Below, in pieces: positions 34,301-43,758 of a DNA stretch of 46,253 nt. The stretch covers positions 1 to 46,253 of the forward strand of contig CAJOCJ010000014.1 in assembly GCA_905236635.1 (NCBI GenBank), written 5' to 3'. The stretch is from an uncultured Bacteroidales bacterium (GTDB lineage Bacteria > Bacteroidota > Bacteroidia > Bacteroidales > F082). A program made the position numbers and the translations under genes. Positions within the stretch are counted from its first letter, which is position 1, and each line of letters opens with the position of its first letter. The notes beneath the pieces are model-generated. The model was not told where the DNA came from. It searched no databases and saw only the letters and a program-made list of their open reading frames with translations.

Positions 34301-35026
34301 GCCGTCGAGTGACTGCTCAACTTCCAAGCCAGCGCCGAATGTTCTTGAAGGGCCCTTCGTTGTCATGTTGATGATACCACCGGTGACGTCGCCGTACATA
34401 GCCGGAGTACCTGACAACATAACCTCAACCTGGTCAATAGCTGACTGAGGCACCGAGTGGCTACCGATAACACGGACACCGTCGATGTAGTAGACAGTAC
34501 CTTCTGAACGGGCACCACGCATGTTGCCGACCTCACCGTCTTGCGAGAACACACCACCGACGGTAGCAGCGACAGCTTCTGCCGAACGGTTAGGCATCTT
34601 CGCGATTTCCTCGGCAGTGATGGTAGCACCTGCAGATGTCTGGTCCTTCGAAATCAACGGCACTTTGTAGTCGACGATCTCAACGGTTTCCAGCATCTCA
34701 GTCTGCATGCTCATCTTGATGTCCTGGAAGGTGATTTTGTTACCTGGAATAACAATACCTTTGGTGATGTAGGTATTGTAACCAACGAATGTTGCTCTCA
34801 GGTCGTACGTTCCCGGAGGGATAGGGTTGATGTCGTAGTTACCGTCAAAGTCCGTACTGGCACCACCGACCTGCGTACCGCCGTTCTCCAAAACAACGTT
34901 TGCAAATGCGATAGGCTCTCCGGTATCCTTGTCAGTAATGGTACCCTTGAGTCGACCTTGTTGCGCAAGCGCTAACGACCACGACGTCAGCACTATGCAG
35001 AGTAAAAATAGTAATTTTTTTAACAT
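31313..35026 (-). CDS. TonB-dependent outer-membrane receptor with carboxypeptidase-like N-terminal domain
   Basis: This 1237-residue protein has a signal peptide ending LALAQ, a CarboxypepD_reg-like beta domain (about 23-105, GRLKGTITDKDTGEPIAFAN), a plug domain (about 120-230, with RSAEAVAATVGGV, YYIDGVRVIG and DVTGGIINMTT), and a long 22-strand-type barrel ending in Phe (IRIGMIFNF). It imports a ligand using TonB/ExbBD energy. No SusD partner is nearby, so this is not a classical glycan-utilisation locus; the partner is the T9SS cargo protein. It is the first gene of the three-gene run, with a -7 element at 35088-35095. Confidence 0.93.
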   Translation of the reverse strand: MLKKLLFLLCIVLTSWSLALAQQGRLKGTITDKDTGEPIAFANVVLENGGTQVGGASTDFDGNYDINPIPPGTYDLRATFVGYNTYITKGIVIPGNKITFQDIKMSMQTEMLETVEIVDYKVPLISKDQTSAGATITAEEIAKMPNRSAEAVAATVGGVFSQDGEVGNMRGARSEGTVYYIDGVRVIGSHSVPQSAIDQVEVMLSGTPAMYGDVTGGIINMTTKGPSRTFGAGLEVEQSLDGYGHTRVGVNAQGPLIKGKKSETALLGFFVSGEFTRNKDGWVTAIGHYKATDSWLDYIKEHPLRLASDGQGIYPNGEYTRMGSMEYVKNSQNTSDWTINTTGNISIRTTETINLTVGGSYIRSRDHGYGRGQEYFNYEKNFIYNYQNWRVYGRFTQRFPTAPESTSLIKNFYYSLQVDYSRVNASNYDPDHKKDIWKYGYLGKYRIYKTPSYQMDTAITVNGHTYNNVWHTASWDYDTLVEFRPTDDNPLLAKYTSMLYELYSDPTGHYTNFDEIQLNNGLLNSGSPSAFYGLYAAPGTIQSNYGYSESDQFAVNLAAAMTLGNHEIKFGLQYEQRNSRSWNIAGSSMWYLMRNLANFHIDQLDVTHPEIVSYDGFVDTIKYYRMYNAADQYQFDKNLRSALGLSVTGVDWINTDSYDFNDNSIEYYDRDGVMHKAYLNDGFDISMFTPDELTQDGNSYVTYQGYDYLGKKLKKQPSFEDFFTEKDANGNYTRPVGSFRPIYMAGYLQDKFAFKDLIFNIGVRVDRFDANQKVLKDPYILYDYYTVGDKINNGKLVLPNGTTVDVPSNIGDDYAVYINNIKDITQVMGYRYENTWYNAEGAEISDPTTLNAGSGVTAWVKNKDQSHVDINSFKDYSPQWTVMPRISFSFPISDDALFFAHYDVLTQRPSNININIYDYYYFEQNSGTFNNPALKPSQTIDYELGFTQKLTNTSSMTITAYYKELRNMIQMYRYTGAYPKDYSSYSNLDFGTVKGLTASYDLRRTKNVRLRASYTLQFTNATGASTTTMAALISAGVPNLRSTFPMPWDRRHQFNVTLDYRFADGKDYNGPVSKREKSGKKPIQWLANTGVAITMQGGSGTPYTAQSNVTSPVAASSNRLLKGSFYGSRLPWAFRFDMKIDRDFDLKLGKKDSDKRPAYLNVYLQILNVLNSKNVIGVYNATGNPDDDGYLSAPEWQREINNQTSADAFAELYSLYVNDPGHYSAPRQIRIGMIFNF

Positions 35027-35087
35027 ACCTTGAATTTTTATGTTATACTCAAATTAATTTTCGTTTTTACACACTTTTTTTAGGGTT

Positions 35088-35095
35088 CAAAAATA
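35088..35095 (-). promoter_or_regulatory. -7 promoter element of the TonB-receptor run
   Basis: TATTTTTG on the - strand matches TAnnTTTG, 61 bases before the ATG. The -33 is not clear. Confidence 0.45.
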
Positions 35096-35303
35096 CAACA
35101 AATTTTTCAATACGCCAAGCAAATAATTTTAATTTTGGAAAAATATTTTTCAAATTTTTGAGTTAAATCTTTGTAACATATTAAAAATAAACATTTTATA
35201 CCCTTATATAATAGGTGAAAAAAAATTAATTAAAAACGGAAAATTAGTGCTTTATCGAAGAATTTTTATCGGTATTGCGGCTTATTTTTATTAAAAATAT
35301 TAT

Positions 35304-35311
35304 TAATTTTG
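35304..35311 (+). promoter_or_regulatory. -7 promoter element of the Rieske-like lipoprotein gene
   Basis: TAATTTTG matches TAnnTTTG, 18 bases before the ATG at 35330. Confidence 0.5.
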
Positions 35312-35329
35312 CACCAAAATATTTTTAAA

Positions 35330-35764
35330 ATGAAGAAAATTTTTAAAATTTGGATGATGATTTTTGTCGCCTTGACGGCCTCCCTAATAGCATGCAATAG
35401 CAAGCCCGAAAACCCCAACGCGCCAGAGATTAACATCAACTTTACAATATACCCAAATACCCTTGAGTATCAAGAACTTAACGCCGTAGGGGGTTGGATG
35501 TATGTCACTGCTCCGCTGCCTAGTTATGGCATCATAATTTACCGGTACAACATAGACGAATTCAGGGCATACGAACGCCAGGCTCCGAACAGCCCGCACG
35601 CATGCCCCGACAACCGTCTGTATGTGGAATTGCCGTACGTGATTGACTCGTGTATGGACTATAAATATTCCATCCTCGACGGCAGCCTGATAGAAGGATC
35701 AGGCTACCCTCTGATACAATATTTCACGCAGTTTGACGGGTCGGCACTGAGGGTTTACAATTAA
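35330..35764 (+). CDS. Rieske-like lipoprotein, cluster ligands altered
   Basis: This 144-residue protein has a lipoprotein signal ending SLIAC (Cys22). The mature part resembles a Bacteroidota family with a Rieske-type fold: FTIYPNTLEYQELNAVGGWMYV, IIIYRYNIDEFRAYER, a mid-protein Cys region and SILDGSLIEGSGYPL, ending LRVYN. A working Rieske centre needs C-x-H and C-x2-H. Here the first box reads HAC (His90, Cys92), followed 15 residues later by C-x2-Y (Cys108, Tyr111), so 2Fe-2S binding is doubtful. The start is ATG 35330; an in-frame TTG at 35309 lies in the promoter. It is convergent with ahcY, 14 bases apart. The role is unknown. Confidence 0.65.
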   Translation: MKKIFKIWMMIFVALTASLIACNSKPENPNAPEININFTIYPNTLEYQELNAVGGWMYVTAPLPSYGIIIYRYNIDEFRAYERQAPNSPHACPDNRLYVELPYVIDSCMDYKYSILDGSLIEGSGYPLIQYFTQFDGSALRVYN

Positions 35765-35800
35765 AACCTACAAGTATTTTAATATCTGTAGATGTCAGAT
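35759..35800 (-). terminator. Possible weak terminator after ahcY
   Basis: On the - strand CTACAGATATT and a nearly complementary ATACTTGTAG (two mismatches) flank AAA and are followed by GTTTT. The stem includes the ahcY stop codon. It is the only hairpin visible between the convergent genes. Confidence 0.3.
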
Positions 35801-37206
35801 TTGAATGGTCCATTGACGGGAACGCCAATGTAATCAGCCTGTTTCTGCGTCAGCTTGGTAAGCTTCACACCTATCTTCTCGAGGTGCAGACGTGCCACCT
35901 CCTCATCAAGATATTTCGGCAGACAATACACATCAATCGGGTATGTCCCACGCTTCTCCCAGAGGTCCATCTGAGCCAGCGTCTGGTTGGTGAACGAGTT
36001 ACTCATCACGAAGCTGGCGTGACCGGTGGCGCAGCCGAGGTTCACCAGTCGTCCTTCAGCGAGGATGAAGATGGCTTTTCCGTCAGGTTTCACGTATTTG
36101 TCCACCTGCGGTTTTATGTTGATTTTCTTGACACCTTTGTAGTTTTCTAGGGCGCTGACCTGTATCTCGTTGTCGAAGTGACCGATGTTGCAGACGATGG
36201 CCTGATCTTTCATCTGGAGCATGTGTTCGAGGGTGATGACGTCGCAGTTTCCGGTGCATGTCACGAAGATATTTCCTTCTTTCACTGCCTCTTCCATCGT
36301 GGTGACTTCATAGCCTTCCATGGCAGCCTGCAGGGCGCAGATCGGGTCGATCTCGGTGACGAGCACGCGGGCGCCGTAGGAGCGCATCGACTGGGCGCAG
36401 CCTTTGCCAACGTCGCCGTAGCCTAACACCACTATGACCTTTCCAGCGAGCATCACGTCGGTGGCGCGTTTTATGCCATCTGCCAGGGACTCGCGGCAGC
36501 CGTACATGTTGTCAAACTTGCTCTTTGTAACGCTGTCGTTGACGTTGATAGCAGGGACGAGGAGCTTGCCTGCCTCTTTCATCTGATAAAGACGGTGAAC
36601 ACCCGTCGTGGTCTCTTCCGACACGCCTTTCCAGTTGGCGACAACCTTATGCCAATGCTGTGGGTCTTGTTTGTATGTCTCTTTAATGACACCCATGAGA
36701 GCACGCTCTTCGGCGTTTGTAGGCTCCACTTCGAGGAGCTTGGGGTCGTTCTCACATTCGTAGCCTTTGTGTATCAAAAGGGTGGCGTCGCCGCCGTCAT
36801 CGACGATGAGGTCAGGGCCGTTGCCATCGGGGAATGTGAGGGCACGCATGGTGCACCACCAGTAGTCGTCGAGTGTCTCGCCTTTCCAAGCAAACACTGG
36901 GGTTCCGCCTGCGACGATGCCGGCGGCGGCGTGGTCTTGTGTGGAGAAGATATTGCAGCTTGCCCAGCGCACCTCGGCGCCGAGAGCCTTCAATGTCTCG
37001 ATGAGACATGCGGTCTGGACAGTCATGTGGAGCGAACCGCTGATACGGGCGCCCTTAAGAGGCTTGCTTTCGCCATATTTCTTGCGGAGAGCCATAAGGC
37101 CCGGCATCTCATGTTCTGAGATTTCGATGTCTTTTCTTCCCCACTCTGCCAGACTCGGGTCGGCGATGAGGTAAGGAAGATCCATTCTTTTGAGTTCTTC
37201 TTTCAT
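35779..37206 (-). CDS. ahcY: Adenosylhomocysteinase
   Basis: This 475-residue protein matches S-adenosylhomocysteine hydrolase throughout: [40 protein letters not shown] (substrate/NAD region), the NAD-binding [20 protein letters not shown], the late [14 protein letters not shown], and the C-terminal PFKSDIYRY. It splits S-adenosylhomocysteine into adenosine and homocysteine, keeping methyltransferases from product inhibition. It is the last gene of a leuS - fucosidase - ahcY run, starting 8 bases after the fucosidase stop. Confidence 0.97.
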   Translation of the reverse strand: MKEELKRMDLPYLIADPSLAEWGRKDIEISEHEMPGLMALRKKYGESKPLKGARISGSLHMTVQTACLIETLKALGAEVRWASCNIFSTQDHAAAGIVAGGTPVFAWKGETLDDYWWCTMRALTFPDGNGPDLIVDDGGDATLLIHKGYECENDPKLLEVEPTNAEERALMGVIKETYKQDPQHWHKVVANWKGVSEETTTGVHRLYQMKEAGKLLVPAINVNDSVTKSKFDNMYGCRESLADGIKRATDVMLAGKVIVVLGYGDVGKGCAQSMRSYGARVLVTEIDPICALQAAMEGYEVTTMEEAVKEGNIFVTCTGNCDVITLEHMLQMKDQAIVCNIGHFDNEIQVSALENYKGVKKINIKPQVDKYVKPDGKAIFILAEGRLVNLGCATGHASFVMSNSFTNQTLAQMDLWEKRGTYPIDVYCLPKYLDEEVARLHLEKIGVKLTKLTQKQADYIGVPVNGPFKSDIYRY

Positions 37207-37214
37207 ATTTCGAT

Positions 37215-38597
37215 TTATTTTAATTCAAAAACGACGGCGTGTTCAAGATTGACCTCGCCATTAATATTAATAAGGTATCCGTCGGCGGTTTTTGTGAGCT
37301 TTGTCTTCGCTTTGCTGCCAAGGATTTTCACTTTTTTCTTATCTAATTTAGCATTGATTTTTAACGATTTAGGTAATTGTTCACCTTCATCCAAAAGATA
37401 TATCGCATATACCTTGTTGCCTTTCTGCGTGAAACGCACCTTACCGTCGCAGTAAGGGTAGAAAGGACGTGTGCCATAGATTGCCTCGCCATTGATTTTC
37501 ATCCACCTGCCTATCTCATGCATTCGCTCGACGGCGGCTGGGGGCAGCTCGCCTTCGGGTGACGGACCGACGTTCAGAAGGTAGTTGCCGCCTTTTGCCA
37601 CTATATCGACCAGAAGATGCACTATCTTATTGGTACTCTTGTAGTTATCCGTCTCGACATACGACCATGAGTCGCCCATCGACATGCAGGTCTCCCACGG
37701 GAACGGAAGCAAGGTGTCGGGCACCTGCTGCTCAGGGGTCTGGTAGTTCTCGTACTTGCCATGAACTGTGCGGTCGACGATGATGAGGTCGGGGTTGTTC
37801 TCGCGAGCCATCGCCGCTATCTTCGGCATGTCGATGTCTTGGATATAGCCTTTGCAGCCGAGCCACTCGCGGTATTCGTCGTTGAGACTGTATTCAGGTC
37901 GCACCCAGCCGCCGTCGAGCCACAATATGTCGATGTCGCCGTAGTTATGGGTTAATTCACGGATTTGATTATAGGTGAAATCGCAGAATTTCTGCCATCT
38001 CTCGGGGTATTTCTGAGGGTCATAGTTGACGTTACGGTCAGGCGTCGCCCACTGCTCAGCCCAGTAATCGGGATGATGCCAGTCGGCTTTCGAGAAGTAG
38101 AGACCCGTCCAAAAACCCTGATTTCTGAAGGCATCCACGATAGCGCCCGTGATGTCGGAGTTCTCATTTTCGGAGAAAGGACATGAGGAATCAACGGTGG
38201 AATATGTCGTTTCCTTGGTGTCGTACATACAGAATCCGTCGTGATGCTTCGTGGTGAATACCACATACTTCATACCTGCTTCTTTTGCAAGCTTTGCCCA
38301 AGCCTCGGGGTCGAATTTTGTTGGATTAAAAGTGGTGTTAAGTGCCTGATAGTCAGCCTTATACTGAATATAGTTAGCACCATTGCGGTTGATCCAGTCT
38401 TCGTTGCAGATAGACCATGACTCCACCACGCCCCACTGCGAATACAAGCCCCAGTGCATCATGAAACCGAACTTCAGGTCCTGCCATTCCGCTATGCGGG
38501 AGGTGATGACAGGGTCGGTCTCCGGATCCATCAGGTTATCCTGGGCGGAAGCGGTGATACCTATTAATAATAATGCTATGGCAACTAATCTTTTCAT
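37215..38597 (-). CDS. Alpha-L-fucosidase, GH29
   Basis: This 460-residue protein has a signal peptide ([19 protein letters not shown]). GH29 hallmarks include [29 protein letters not shown], and [10 protein letters not shown] with the nucleophile-type Asp. A C-terminal beta-sandwich follows. It removes terminal alpha-L-fucose from glycans in the periplasm or at the surface, consistent with a host- or plant-glycan-using bacterium. Its ATG overlaps the leuS stop (ATGA), an unusual partnership with a housekeeping gene. Fucose linkage preference cannot be read from the sequence. Confidence 0.93.
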   Translation of the reverse strand: MKRLVAIALLLIGITASAQDNLMDPETDPVITSRIAEWQDLKFGFMMHWGLYSQWGVVESWSICNEDWINRNGANYIQYKADYQALNTTFNPTKFDPEAWAKLAKEAGMKYVVFTTKHHDGFCMYDTKETTYSTVDSSCPFSENENSDITGAIVDAFRNQGFWTGLYFSKADWHHPDYWAEQWATPDRNVNYDPQKYPERWQKFCDFTYNQIRELTHNYGDIDILWLDGGWVRPEYSLNDEYREWLGCKGYIQDIDMPKIAAMARENNPDLIIVDRTVHGKYENYQTPEQQVPDTLLPFPWETCMSMGDSWSYVETDNYKSTNKIVHLLVDIVAKGGNYLLNVGPSPEGELPPAAVERMHEIGRWMKINGEAIYGTRPFYPYCDGKVRFTQKGNKVYAIYLLDEGEQLPKSLKINAKLDKKKVKILGSKAKTKLTKTADGYLININGEVNLEHAVVFELK

Positions 38598-41422
38598 CCA
38601 ACGACGATATTGATAATCTTTTTCGGGATAAAGATAACCTTACGGATGCTGACGCCTTCGAGCCATTTCTGGGCTTCTGGTGCGTTGACGACCGCATTCT
38701 GGACCTCATCCTGTTTCATATCGAGAGGTAACTCAAGGTCAAAACGCTTTTTGCCATTAAACGAGACAGGATACATAAATGTATTCTCGACCACGTTTTT
38801 CTCGTCAAACTCAGGGAATTTCTGGTTGACGACGCTGTCGTTATGACCCAATTGATGCCACAGCTCTTCGGCGATATGCGGTGCGTAAGGCGAGATCATG
38901 ATTGCCATCGGCTCAAGGATAGCGCGTTTGTTGCACTTCATATCGGTGAGTTCGTTGACGCATATCATGAAGGCGGAGACGACGGTGTTGAACGAGATAC
39001 GCTCGATGTCTTCTTCCTCTTTCTTGATAAGCTTATGCAGAACCTTCAGCTCTTCTTTCGTCGCGGGCTCGTCGCTGACTTCCGAATACAGTTTCCAGAA
39101 CTTCTTCAGGAAGCGGAAGGTGCCTTCGATGCCTTGTGTATCCCATGGTTTCGACTGCTCGAGAGGTCCGAGGAACATCTCATAAAGACGCAGGGTGTCG
39201 GCACCGTATTTCGCCACGAGGTCGTCAGGATTCTGGACGTTGAACTTCGACTTCGACATCTTCTCCACGAGCCAGTCGCAGACAAACACGTCGTTGCCGT
39301 CTTTATCTTTTTCGAAGATAAAATCAGCGTCTTTAAGGTCATCGCGCCATGCCTTAAATGCCTCAGTATCAAGGACATCGTTATGGACGATATTGATATC
39401 GACAAGTATCGGATCACTGAAAAGCTCACGGTCTTTGCAGTTCTTCGAGATGAAGAGCGGACCGTTGCATTCCACTTTCTGACCTGTCACTTTCGCCATC
39501 TTCTCTTTGTTGACACGATAGGCGAGACTTGAACGTCCCTGTATCATACCCTGGTTCACCATCTTCTGGAATGGCTCGTCTTTGCAGGCAAGACCGAGGT
39601 CGAACAAGAACTTGTTCCAGAAGCGGCTGTAGATGAGGTGACCTGTGGCATGCTCCGCGCCGCCGATGTAAAGGTCGACGTTCTGCCAGTAATTATTGGC
39701 TTCTTTGCTGAAGTATTCCTTGTCGTTGTGCGGATCCATATAACGGAGGTAATATCCGCTAGAGCCCGCAAAACCTGGCATGGTGTTCGTCTCGATAGGA
39801 TAGCCTTCTTCAGTGACCCAGTTCTTGGCGCGGGCCAGTGGTGGCTCGCCTGTCTCTGTCGGCTTGTAGGCGTCGATTGACGGCAGTTCGAGAGGCAGTT
39901 TTGAATCATCCATGGCGTATGGCATCCCGTCCTTGTAATAAATCGGGAACGGCTCGCCCCAGTAACGCTGGCGACTGAAGATGGCGTCGCGCAGACGGTA
40001 GTTGGTCTTACCCTTGCCTATTCCAAGTTTCTCAAGCTCTTCTATCATTCGGAGGATAGCCTTTTTCACGGTCAGTCCGTTAAGGAACTCCGAGTTGACC
40101 AGCACGCCTTCTTTGGCATCAAACGACTCTGTCCATGTGGCAGGGTCTGACGGCTCCTCGCCTGGTTTCGCCACCACCTGTATTATCGGGAGGTTGAAAT
40201 GACGGGCGAAGGCAAAGTCACGGCTGTCGTGGGCAGGCACTGCCATGATGGCGCCAGTGCCGTATCCCATGAGGACATAGTCGGAAATCCAGATCGGGAT
40301 CTTCGTGCCGTTGAACGGGTTGACGGCGTAGGAGCCTGTGAACACTCCGCTGACCTTCTTCACCTCTGACATTCGCTCACGTTCGGAGCGGTTCTTTGCC
40401 CAGGTGACGTATTTCACCACCTCCTCGCGTTGCTCGTCGGTGGTGAGCTGGTCGATCATCTCATGTTCAGGAGCAAGCACCATGAAGGTGACACCAAACA
40501 AGGTGTCGGCACGTGTGGTGAACACCTCGAAATCTATGTCTTTGTCGGCCACTTTGAAGAACACGGAGGCGCCCATCGACTTGCCGATCCAGTTACGCTG
40601 CACGTCTTTGATAGACTCTGTCCAGTCGAGGGTCTCGAGGCCTTCGAGGAGGCGTTCGGCGTATGCGGTGATACGCAGCAGCCATTGCTTCATCGACTTA
40701 CGGATGACGGGATAACCGCCGCGCACCGAGAGTCCGTCCTGAACCTCGTCGTTGGCGAGCACAGTACCCAGTTCCGGGCACCAGTTGACCATGGTGTCTG
40801 CGAGATACGCCAAGCGGTAGTTCATCAGCGTTTCCTGCTGCTCTCTCTCGCTCATCGCATTCCAGTGCGCGGCGGTGAAAGTTATCGGCTTGGTGCAAGC
40901 CACGTCGAGACCTTCCGTGCCGTTTTTACTTAGATAGTCAGCGAGTTGTGCTATCGGCTGAGCTTTTTTGCATTTGTTGCAATAATATGAGTTGAACAGC
41001 TGTATGAATGTCCACTGTGTCCATTTATAATAATGTGGGTCGCTGGTACGCACCTCGCGGTCCCAGTCATAGCAGAAACCGATCTTGTCCATCTGCTCAC
41101 GGTAACGGTTGATGTTTTTTTCCGTGGTGATGGCGGGATGAGTACCCGTCTGGATGGCATACTGCTCCGCCGGAAGTCCATAGGCGTCATAGCCCATAGG
41201 GTGAAGCACGTTGAATCCCTTCAGACGCTTGTAACGGGCGTAGATATCCGATGCGATATATCCCAGAGGATGGCCTACATGAAGACCCGCACCTGACGGA
41301 TATGGGAACATGTCCAACACATAAAACTTCGGCTTGTTTTTGTCGATCTCAACATGATACACTTTGTTGTCACGCCAGTATTCCTGCCATTTTTTCTCGA
41401 TTTCTTCAAAGTTATATTCCAT
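38594..41422 (-). CDS. leuS: Leucyl-tRNA synthetase
   Basis: This 942-residue class I synthetase has the HIGH region [17 protein letters not shown] near residue 45 and the KMSKS loop [10 protein letters not shown]. It carries a large CP1 editing insertion ([21 protein letters not shown]) and a C-terminal anticodon-binding region ([15 protein letters not shown]). It charges and proofreads tRNA-Leu. The ATG at 41422 ([16 protein letters not shown]) is the conserved start; an in-frame extension to 41485 is not needed. A promoter-like TAATTTTA lies on the - strand at 41458-41465. The stop overlaps the fucosidase start. Confidence 0.97.
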   Translation of the reverse strand: MEYNFEEIEKKWQEYWRDNKVYHVEIDKNKPKFYVLDMFPYPSGAGLHVGHPLGYIASDIYARYKRLKGFNVLHPMGYDAYGLPAEQYAIQTGTHPAITTEKNINRYREQMDKIGFCYDWDREVRTSDPHYYKWTQWTFIQLFNSYYCNKCKKAQPIAQLADYLSKNGTEGLDVACTKPITFTAAHWNAMSEREQQETLMNYRLAYLADTMVNWCPELGTVLANDEVQDGLSVRGGYPVIRKSMKQWLLRITAYAERLLEGLETLDWTESIKDVQRNWIGKSMGASVFFKVADKDIDFEVFTTRADTLFGVTFMVLAPEHEMIDQLTTDEQREEVVKYVTWAKNRSERERMSEVKKVSGVFTGSYAVNPFNGTKIPIWISDYVLMGYGTGAIMAVPAHDSRDFAFARHFNLPIIQVVAKPGEEPSDPATWTESFDAKEGVLVNSEFLNGLTVKKAILRMIEELEKLGIGKGKTNYRLRDAIFSRQRYWGEPFPIYYKDGMPYAMDDSKLPLELPSIDAYKPTETGEPPLARAKNWVTEEGYPIETNTMPGFAGSSGYYLRYMDPHNDKEYFSKEANNYWQNVDLYIGGAEHATGHLIYSRFWNKFLFDLGLACKDEPFQKMVNQGMIQGRSSLAYRVNKEKMAKVTGQKVECNGPLFISKNCKDRELFSDPILVDINIVHNDVLDTEAFKAWRDDLKDADFIFEKDKDGNDVFVCDWLVEKMSKSKFNVQNPDDLVAKYGADTLRLYEMFLGPLEQSKPWDTQGIEGTFRFLKKFWKLYSEVSDEPATKEELKVLHKLIKKEEEDIERISFNTVVSAFMICVNELTDMKCNKRAILEPMAIMISPYAPHIAEELWHQLGHNDSVVNQKFPEFDEKNVVENTFMYPVSFNGKKRFDLELPLDMKQDEVQNAVVNAPEAQKWLEGVSIRKVIFIPKKIINIVVG

Positions 41423-41506
41423 AATATTTCTAAAAATTTCCCGTTTAAAAAAACGTGTAAAATTACAACATTTTTCGCTACACACCTTATTTAATTAAAA
41501 ATTTTG

Positions 41507-41514
41507 TATTTTTG
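41507..41514 (+). promoter_or_regulatory. -7 promoter element of the sensor kinase gene
   Basis: TATTTTTG matches TAnnTTTG but lies only 4 bases before the kinase ATG, so the transcript would have almost no leader. No clear -33 is seen. Confidence 0.4.
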
Positions 41515-41518
41515 TGGT

Positions 41519-43024
41519 ATGAAAAATAACATTTACTTGAGGAAAAGATGGTGGAATCTGGCGCTCAGCGTACTGGCTGTAATCCTCATAACCGCCTCTA
41601 TTTACTATACAAACCGACTGGTGAAACGGTTCGCGGCGCAGGAGTCGAAGCAGATAGAGATGTGGGCGGAGGCGGTGCAGAGCCATGCCGAACTGATGAA
41701 CTACACCAAAGGTTTCTTCAACGAGGTGGGCGAGCAAGAGCAGAAACGCGTGCAGCTGTTGGCAAAGGCATACGAGAGCTTCCTCGAGGCAAGCCCTGAC
41801 GAGAACACCTCCATATATCTTGACATCATCCAGAGCAATATCTCCATTCCTGTAATAATCACTGACGAAAACAAGAAAATAAGCTTGTCGGTGAACATGC
41901 CCGAGCATCTCAAGGACAAGACGACCTTCGATGACGAGATGCAGAAGGAGTTCAGCATATACCAGCCTATAAAGATCGACCTTTTCGGCAAGACCGAATG
42001 GCTTTATTATAACGAATCTCTGATTTTTACCGAGTTGAAAGGCGTTTTGGACGATTTATTCGAGCTTTTCATCAACGACGTCACCGACAACGCGGTGGGT
42101 GCTCCCGTCATCATCATCGACAGCACCGACAATAGCGTCTTGGCATACGGCAACCTCGACTCGATAAAGATGCAAGACGCCAAATTCGTTGACAGTCAGA
42201 TACATACGATGCAAGAGGAATGCGTCCCCATCAAGGTTAATTATCTCGACGACAATAAGGTGTACATCTATTACCGCAGGTCGGATCTGTTGATGCAGAT
42301 GCGTTATTTCCCGATGGTGCAGATTCTGATTTTTGGGTTGTTTGTGCTACTCGCCTATCTGTTGTTCAGCTATGTGCGGCGTTCGGAGCAAAACCAGGTA
42401 TGGGCAGGCATGGCTAAGGAGACGGCACACCAGATCGGCACGCCGCTGAGTTCGCTGATGGGCTGGATAGAGCTGCTCAAGATGGAAGAGAAGCCTTTTG
42501 TTGGCACGGCGGAGATGGAATACGACATCGACAGGCTGAACACCATCACCGAGCGTTTCTCGAAGATAGGCTCCACTCCTACTCTGGAGGACACCGACGT
42601 GGTGGCTGTCGTCGACAAGACCATGAAATACCTGCAGCACCGGTTCTCGTCGAAGTTTGAGTTTGACATCCAACTGCCTGTGCGTGAGATAGTTATACCG
42701 TTGAATCAGGCGTTGTTCAGCTGGGTGTTGGAGAATCTCACCAAGAACGCCATCGACGCCATGGGCGACAAGGGCAAGGTTACAGTGGAGCTGACCGAAG
42801 ACGACAGCAACGTGTTTATCGACATCAGCGATACTGGCAAGGGCATGCCACGCTCGATGTACAAGGAGATCTTCAAGCCAGGCTACACCTCGAAGAAACG
42901 TGGCTGGGGATTGGGACTGTCGCTGGCGAAACGTATCATCGAAAACTACCACAAAGGCAAGATTTTCGTGAAGAACAGCGTCGCCGGACAAGGCACTACA
43001 TTTAGAATAATTTTGAAAAAATAA
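41519..43024 (+). CDS. Sensor histidine kinase (orphan)
   Basis: This 501-residue protein has transmembrane helix 1 (about 12-30), a periplasmic sensor domain of about 230 residues with no recognised family, and helix 2 (about 265-285). The kinase core follows: H-box AKETAHQIGTPLSSL (His304), N-box ENLTKNAIDAM, G1 DTGKGMP, and G2 GWGLGLSLAKRIIE. It autophosphorylates in response to an envelope signal. No response regulator is adjacent. GGGP synthase starts 5 bases downstream and is probably co-transcribed. The start at 41519 is chosen because the in-frame TTG at 41504 overlaps the -7 element. Confidence 0.93.
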   Translation: MKNNIYLRKRWWNLALSVLAVILITASIYYTNRLVKRFAAQESKQIEMWAEAVQSHAELMNYTKGFFNEVGEQEQKRVQLLAKAYESFLEASPDENTSIYLDIIQSNISIPVIITDENKKISLSVNMPEHLKDKTTFDDEMQKEFSIYQPIKIDLFGKTEWLYYNESLIFTELKGVLDDLFELFINDVTDNAVGAPVIIIDSTDNSVLAYGNLDSIKMQDAKFVDSQIHTMQEECVPIKVNYLDDNKVYIYYRRSDLLMQMRYFPMVQILIFGLFVLLAYLLFSYVRRSEQNQVWAGMAKETAHQIGTPLSSLMGWIELLKMEEKPFVGTAEMEYDIDRLNTITERFSKIGSTPTLEDTDVVAVVDKTMKYLQHRFSSKFEFDIQLPVREIVIPLNQALFSWVLENLTKNAIDAMGDKGKVTVELTEDDSNVFIDISDTGKGMPRSMYKEIFKPGYTSKKRGWGLGLSLAKRIIENYHKGKIFVKNSVAGQGTTFRIILKK

Positions 43025-43029
43025 AATAT

Positions 43030-43758
43030 ATGGCAATTTACGACAAATTTCAGGATAAGACGCGCAAGAAACTCGCGGTATTGATCGATCCCGACAAGCC
43101 GACCGACGCGCAGATTCTCTCGATGGTAGAGAAGGCCAACGACGCCGATGTCGATTTCTTCTTCGTGGGCGGCAGTCTGCTGGTCACCGACAGCCTCGAC
43201 CATTGCATCAAACTCATCAAGGAACACTCTAAAATACCAGTGTTGATATTTCCAGGCAACTCGTTGCAGATAAGCAAGTACTGCGACGGATTCCTGCTGC
43301 TCTCGCTGATATCGGGAAGGAATCCTGAGATGCTCATCGGAAGACATGTCATTGCCGCTCCATATCTTAAGCTTTACGGCAATGAGATCATCCCGACGGG
43401 ATATATGCTTATCGACAGCGGCAAGGCCACCTCGGTGACATATATGAGCGACACCACGCCTATCCCGCACGACAAAGACGACATCGCGATGTGCACTGCC
43501 ATAGCAGGCGAGATGCTGGGACTGAAGCTCATCTACCTCGAGGCAGGCTCGGGCGCCATGATGCCGGTTTCAACCAGCATGATATCGAAAGTGAGTAAGA
43601 TGATACAGATTCCGCTCATCGTAGGTGGAGGTATCAAGACACCGGAAATGGCAGCGGACGCTGTCAAAGCCGGAGCCGACGTCATCGTCATAGGCACGGC
43701 ATTCGAGAAAGAGCCGGATTTGCTGAATAAGTTCGCGGAGGCGATACATTCAGTTTAA
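43030..43758 (+). CDS. Geranylgeranylglyceryl phosphate synthase family protein
   Basis: This 242-residue TIM-barrel protein of the PcrB/GGGPS family has LAVLIDPDKP, FFFVGGSLLVTD, LIFPGNSLQIS, LIYLEAGSGA and LIVGGGIKTPEMA, with the phosphate-binding GADVIVIGTAFE. The family joins a polyprenyl diphosphate to glycerol-1-phosphate through an ether bond, the first committed step of archaeal lipids. Bacteroidota homologues are known, but their physiological product is poorly defined. It is encoded directly after a sensor kinase. The stop codon forms part of the first unit of a 7-bp repeat tract. Confidence 0.9.
   Translation: MAIYDKFQDKTRKKLAVLIDPDKPTDAQILSMVEKANDADVDFFFVGGSLLVTDSLDHCIKLIKEHSKIPVLIFPGNSLQISKYCDGFLLLSLISGRNPEMLIGRHVIAAPYLKLYGNEIIPTGYMLIDSGKATSVTYMSDTTPIPHDKDDIAMCTAIAGEMLGLKLIYLEAGSGAMMPVSTSMISKVSKMIQIPLIVGGGIKTPEMAADAVKAGADVIVIGTAFEKEPDLLNKFAEAIHSV

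Larger units (their letters stand above)
35027..35329. other. AT-rich divergent intergenic region
   Basis: About 300 bases separate the TonB-receptor gene from the Rieske-like lipoprotein gene. It is strongly A+T-rich with many A and T runs. It holds the two outward-facing -7 elements listed separately. I saw no small gene, RNA or clear operator in it. Confidence 0.6.

Noticed and set aside
31313..35026. Treating the TonB receptor region as a polysaccharide utilisation locus
   Set aside because: No SusD, glycoside hydrolase or regulator is adjacent; the partners are T9SS proteins. The GH29 gene belongs to a different run.
38843..39532. A 229-codon + strand frame inside leuS
   Set aside because: It is antisense to conserved leuS sequence that includes the KMSKS loop, and has no recognisable protein features.
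41422..41485. A 21-residue N-terminal extension of LeuS
   Set aside because: The extension is Cys/Phe-rich and unlike LeuS N-termini. ATG 41422 starts the conserved sequence.
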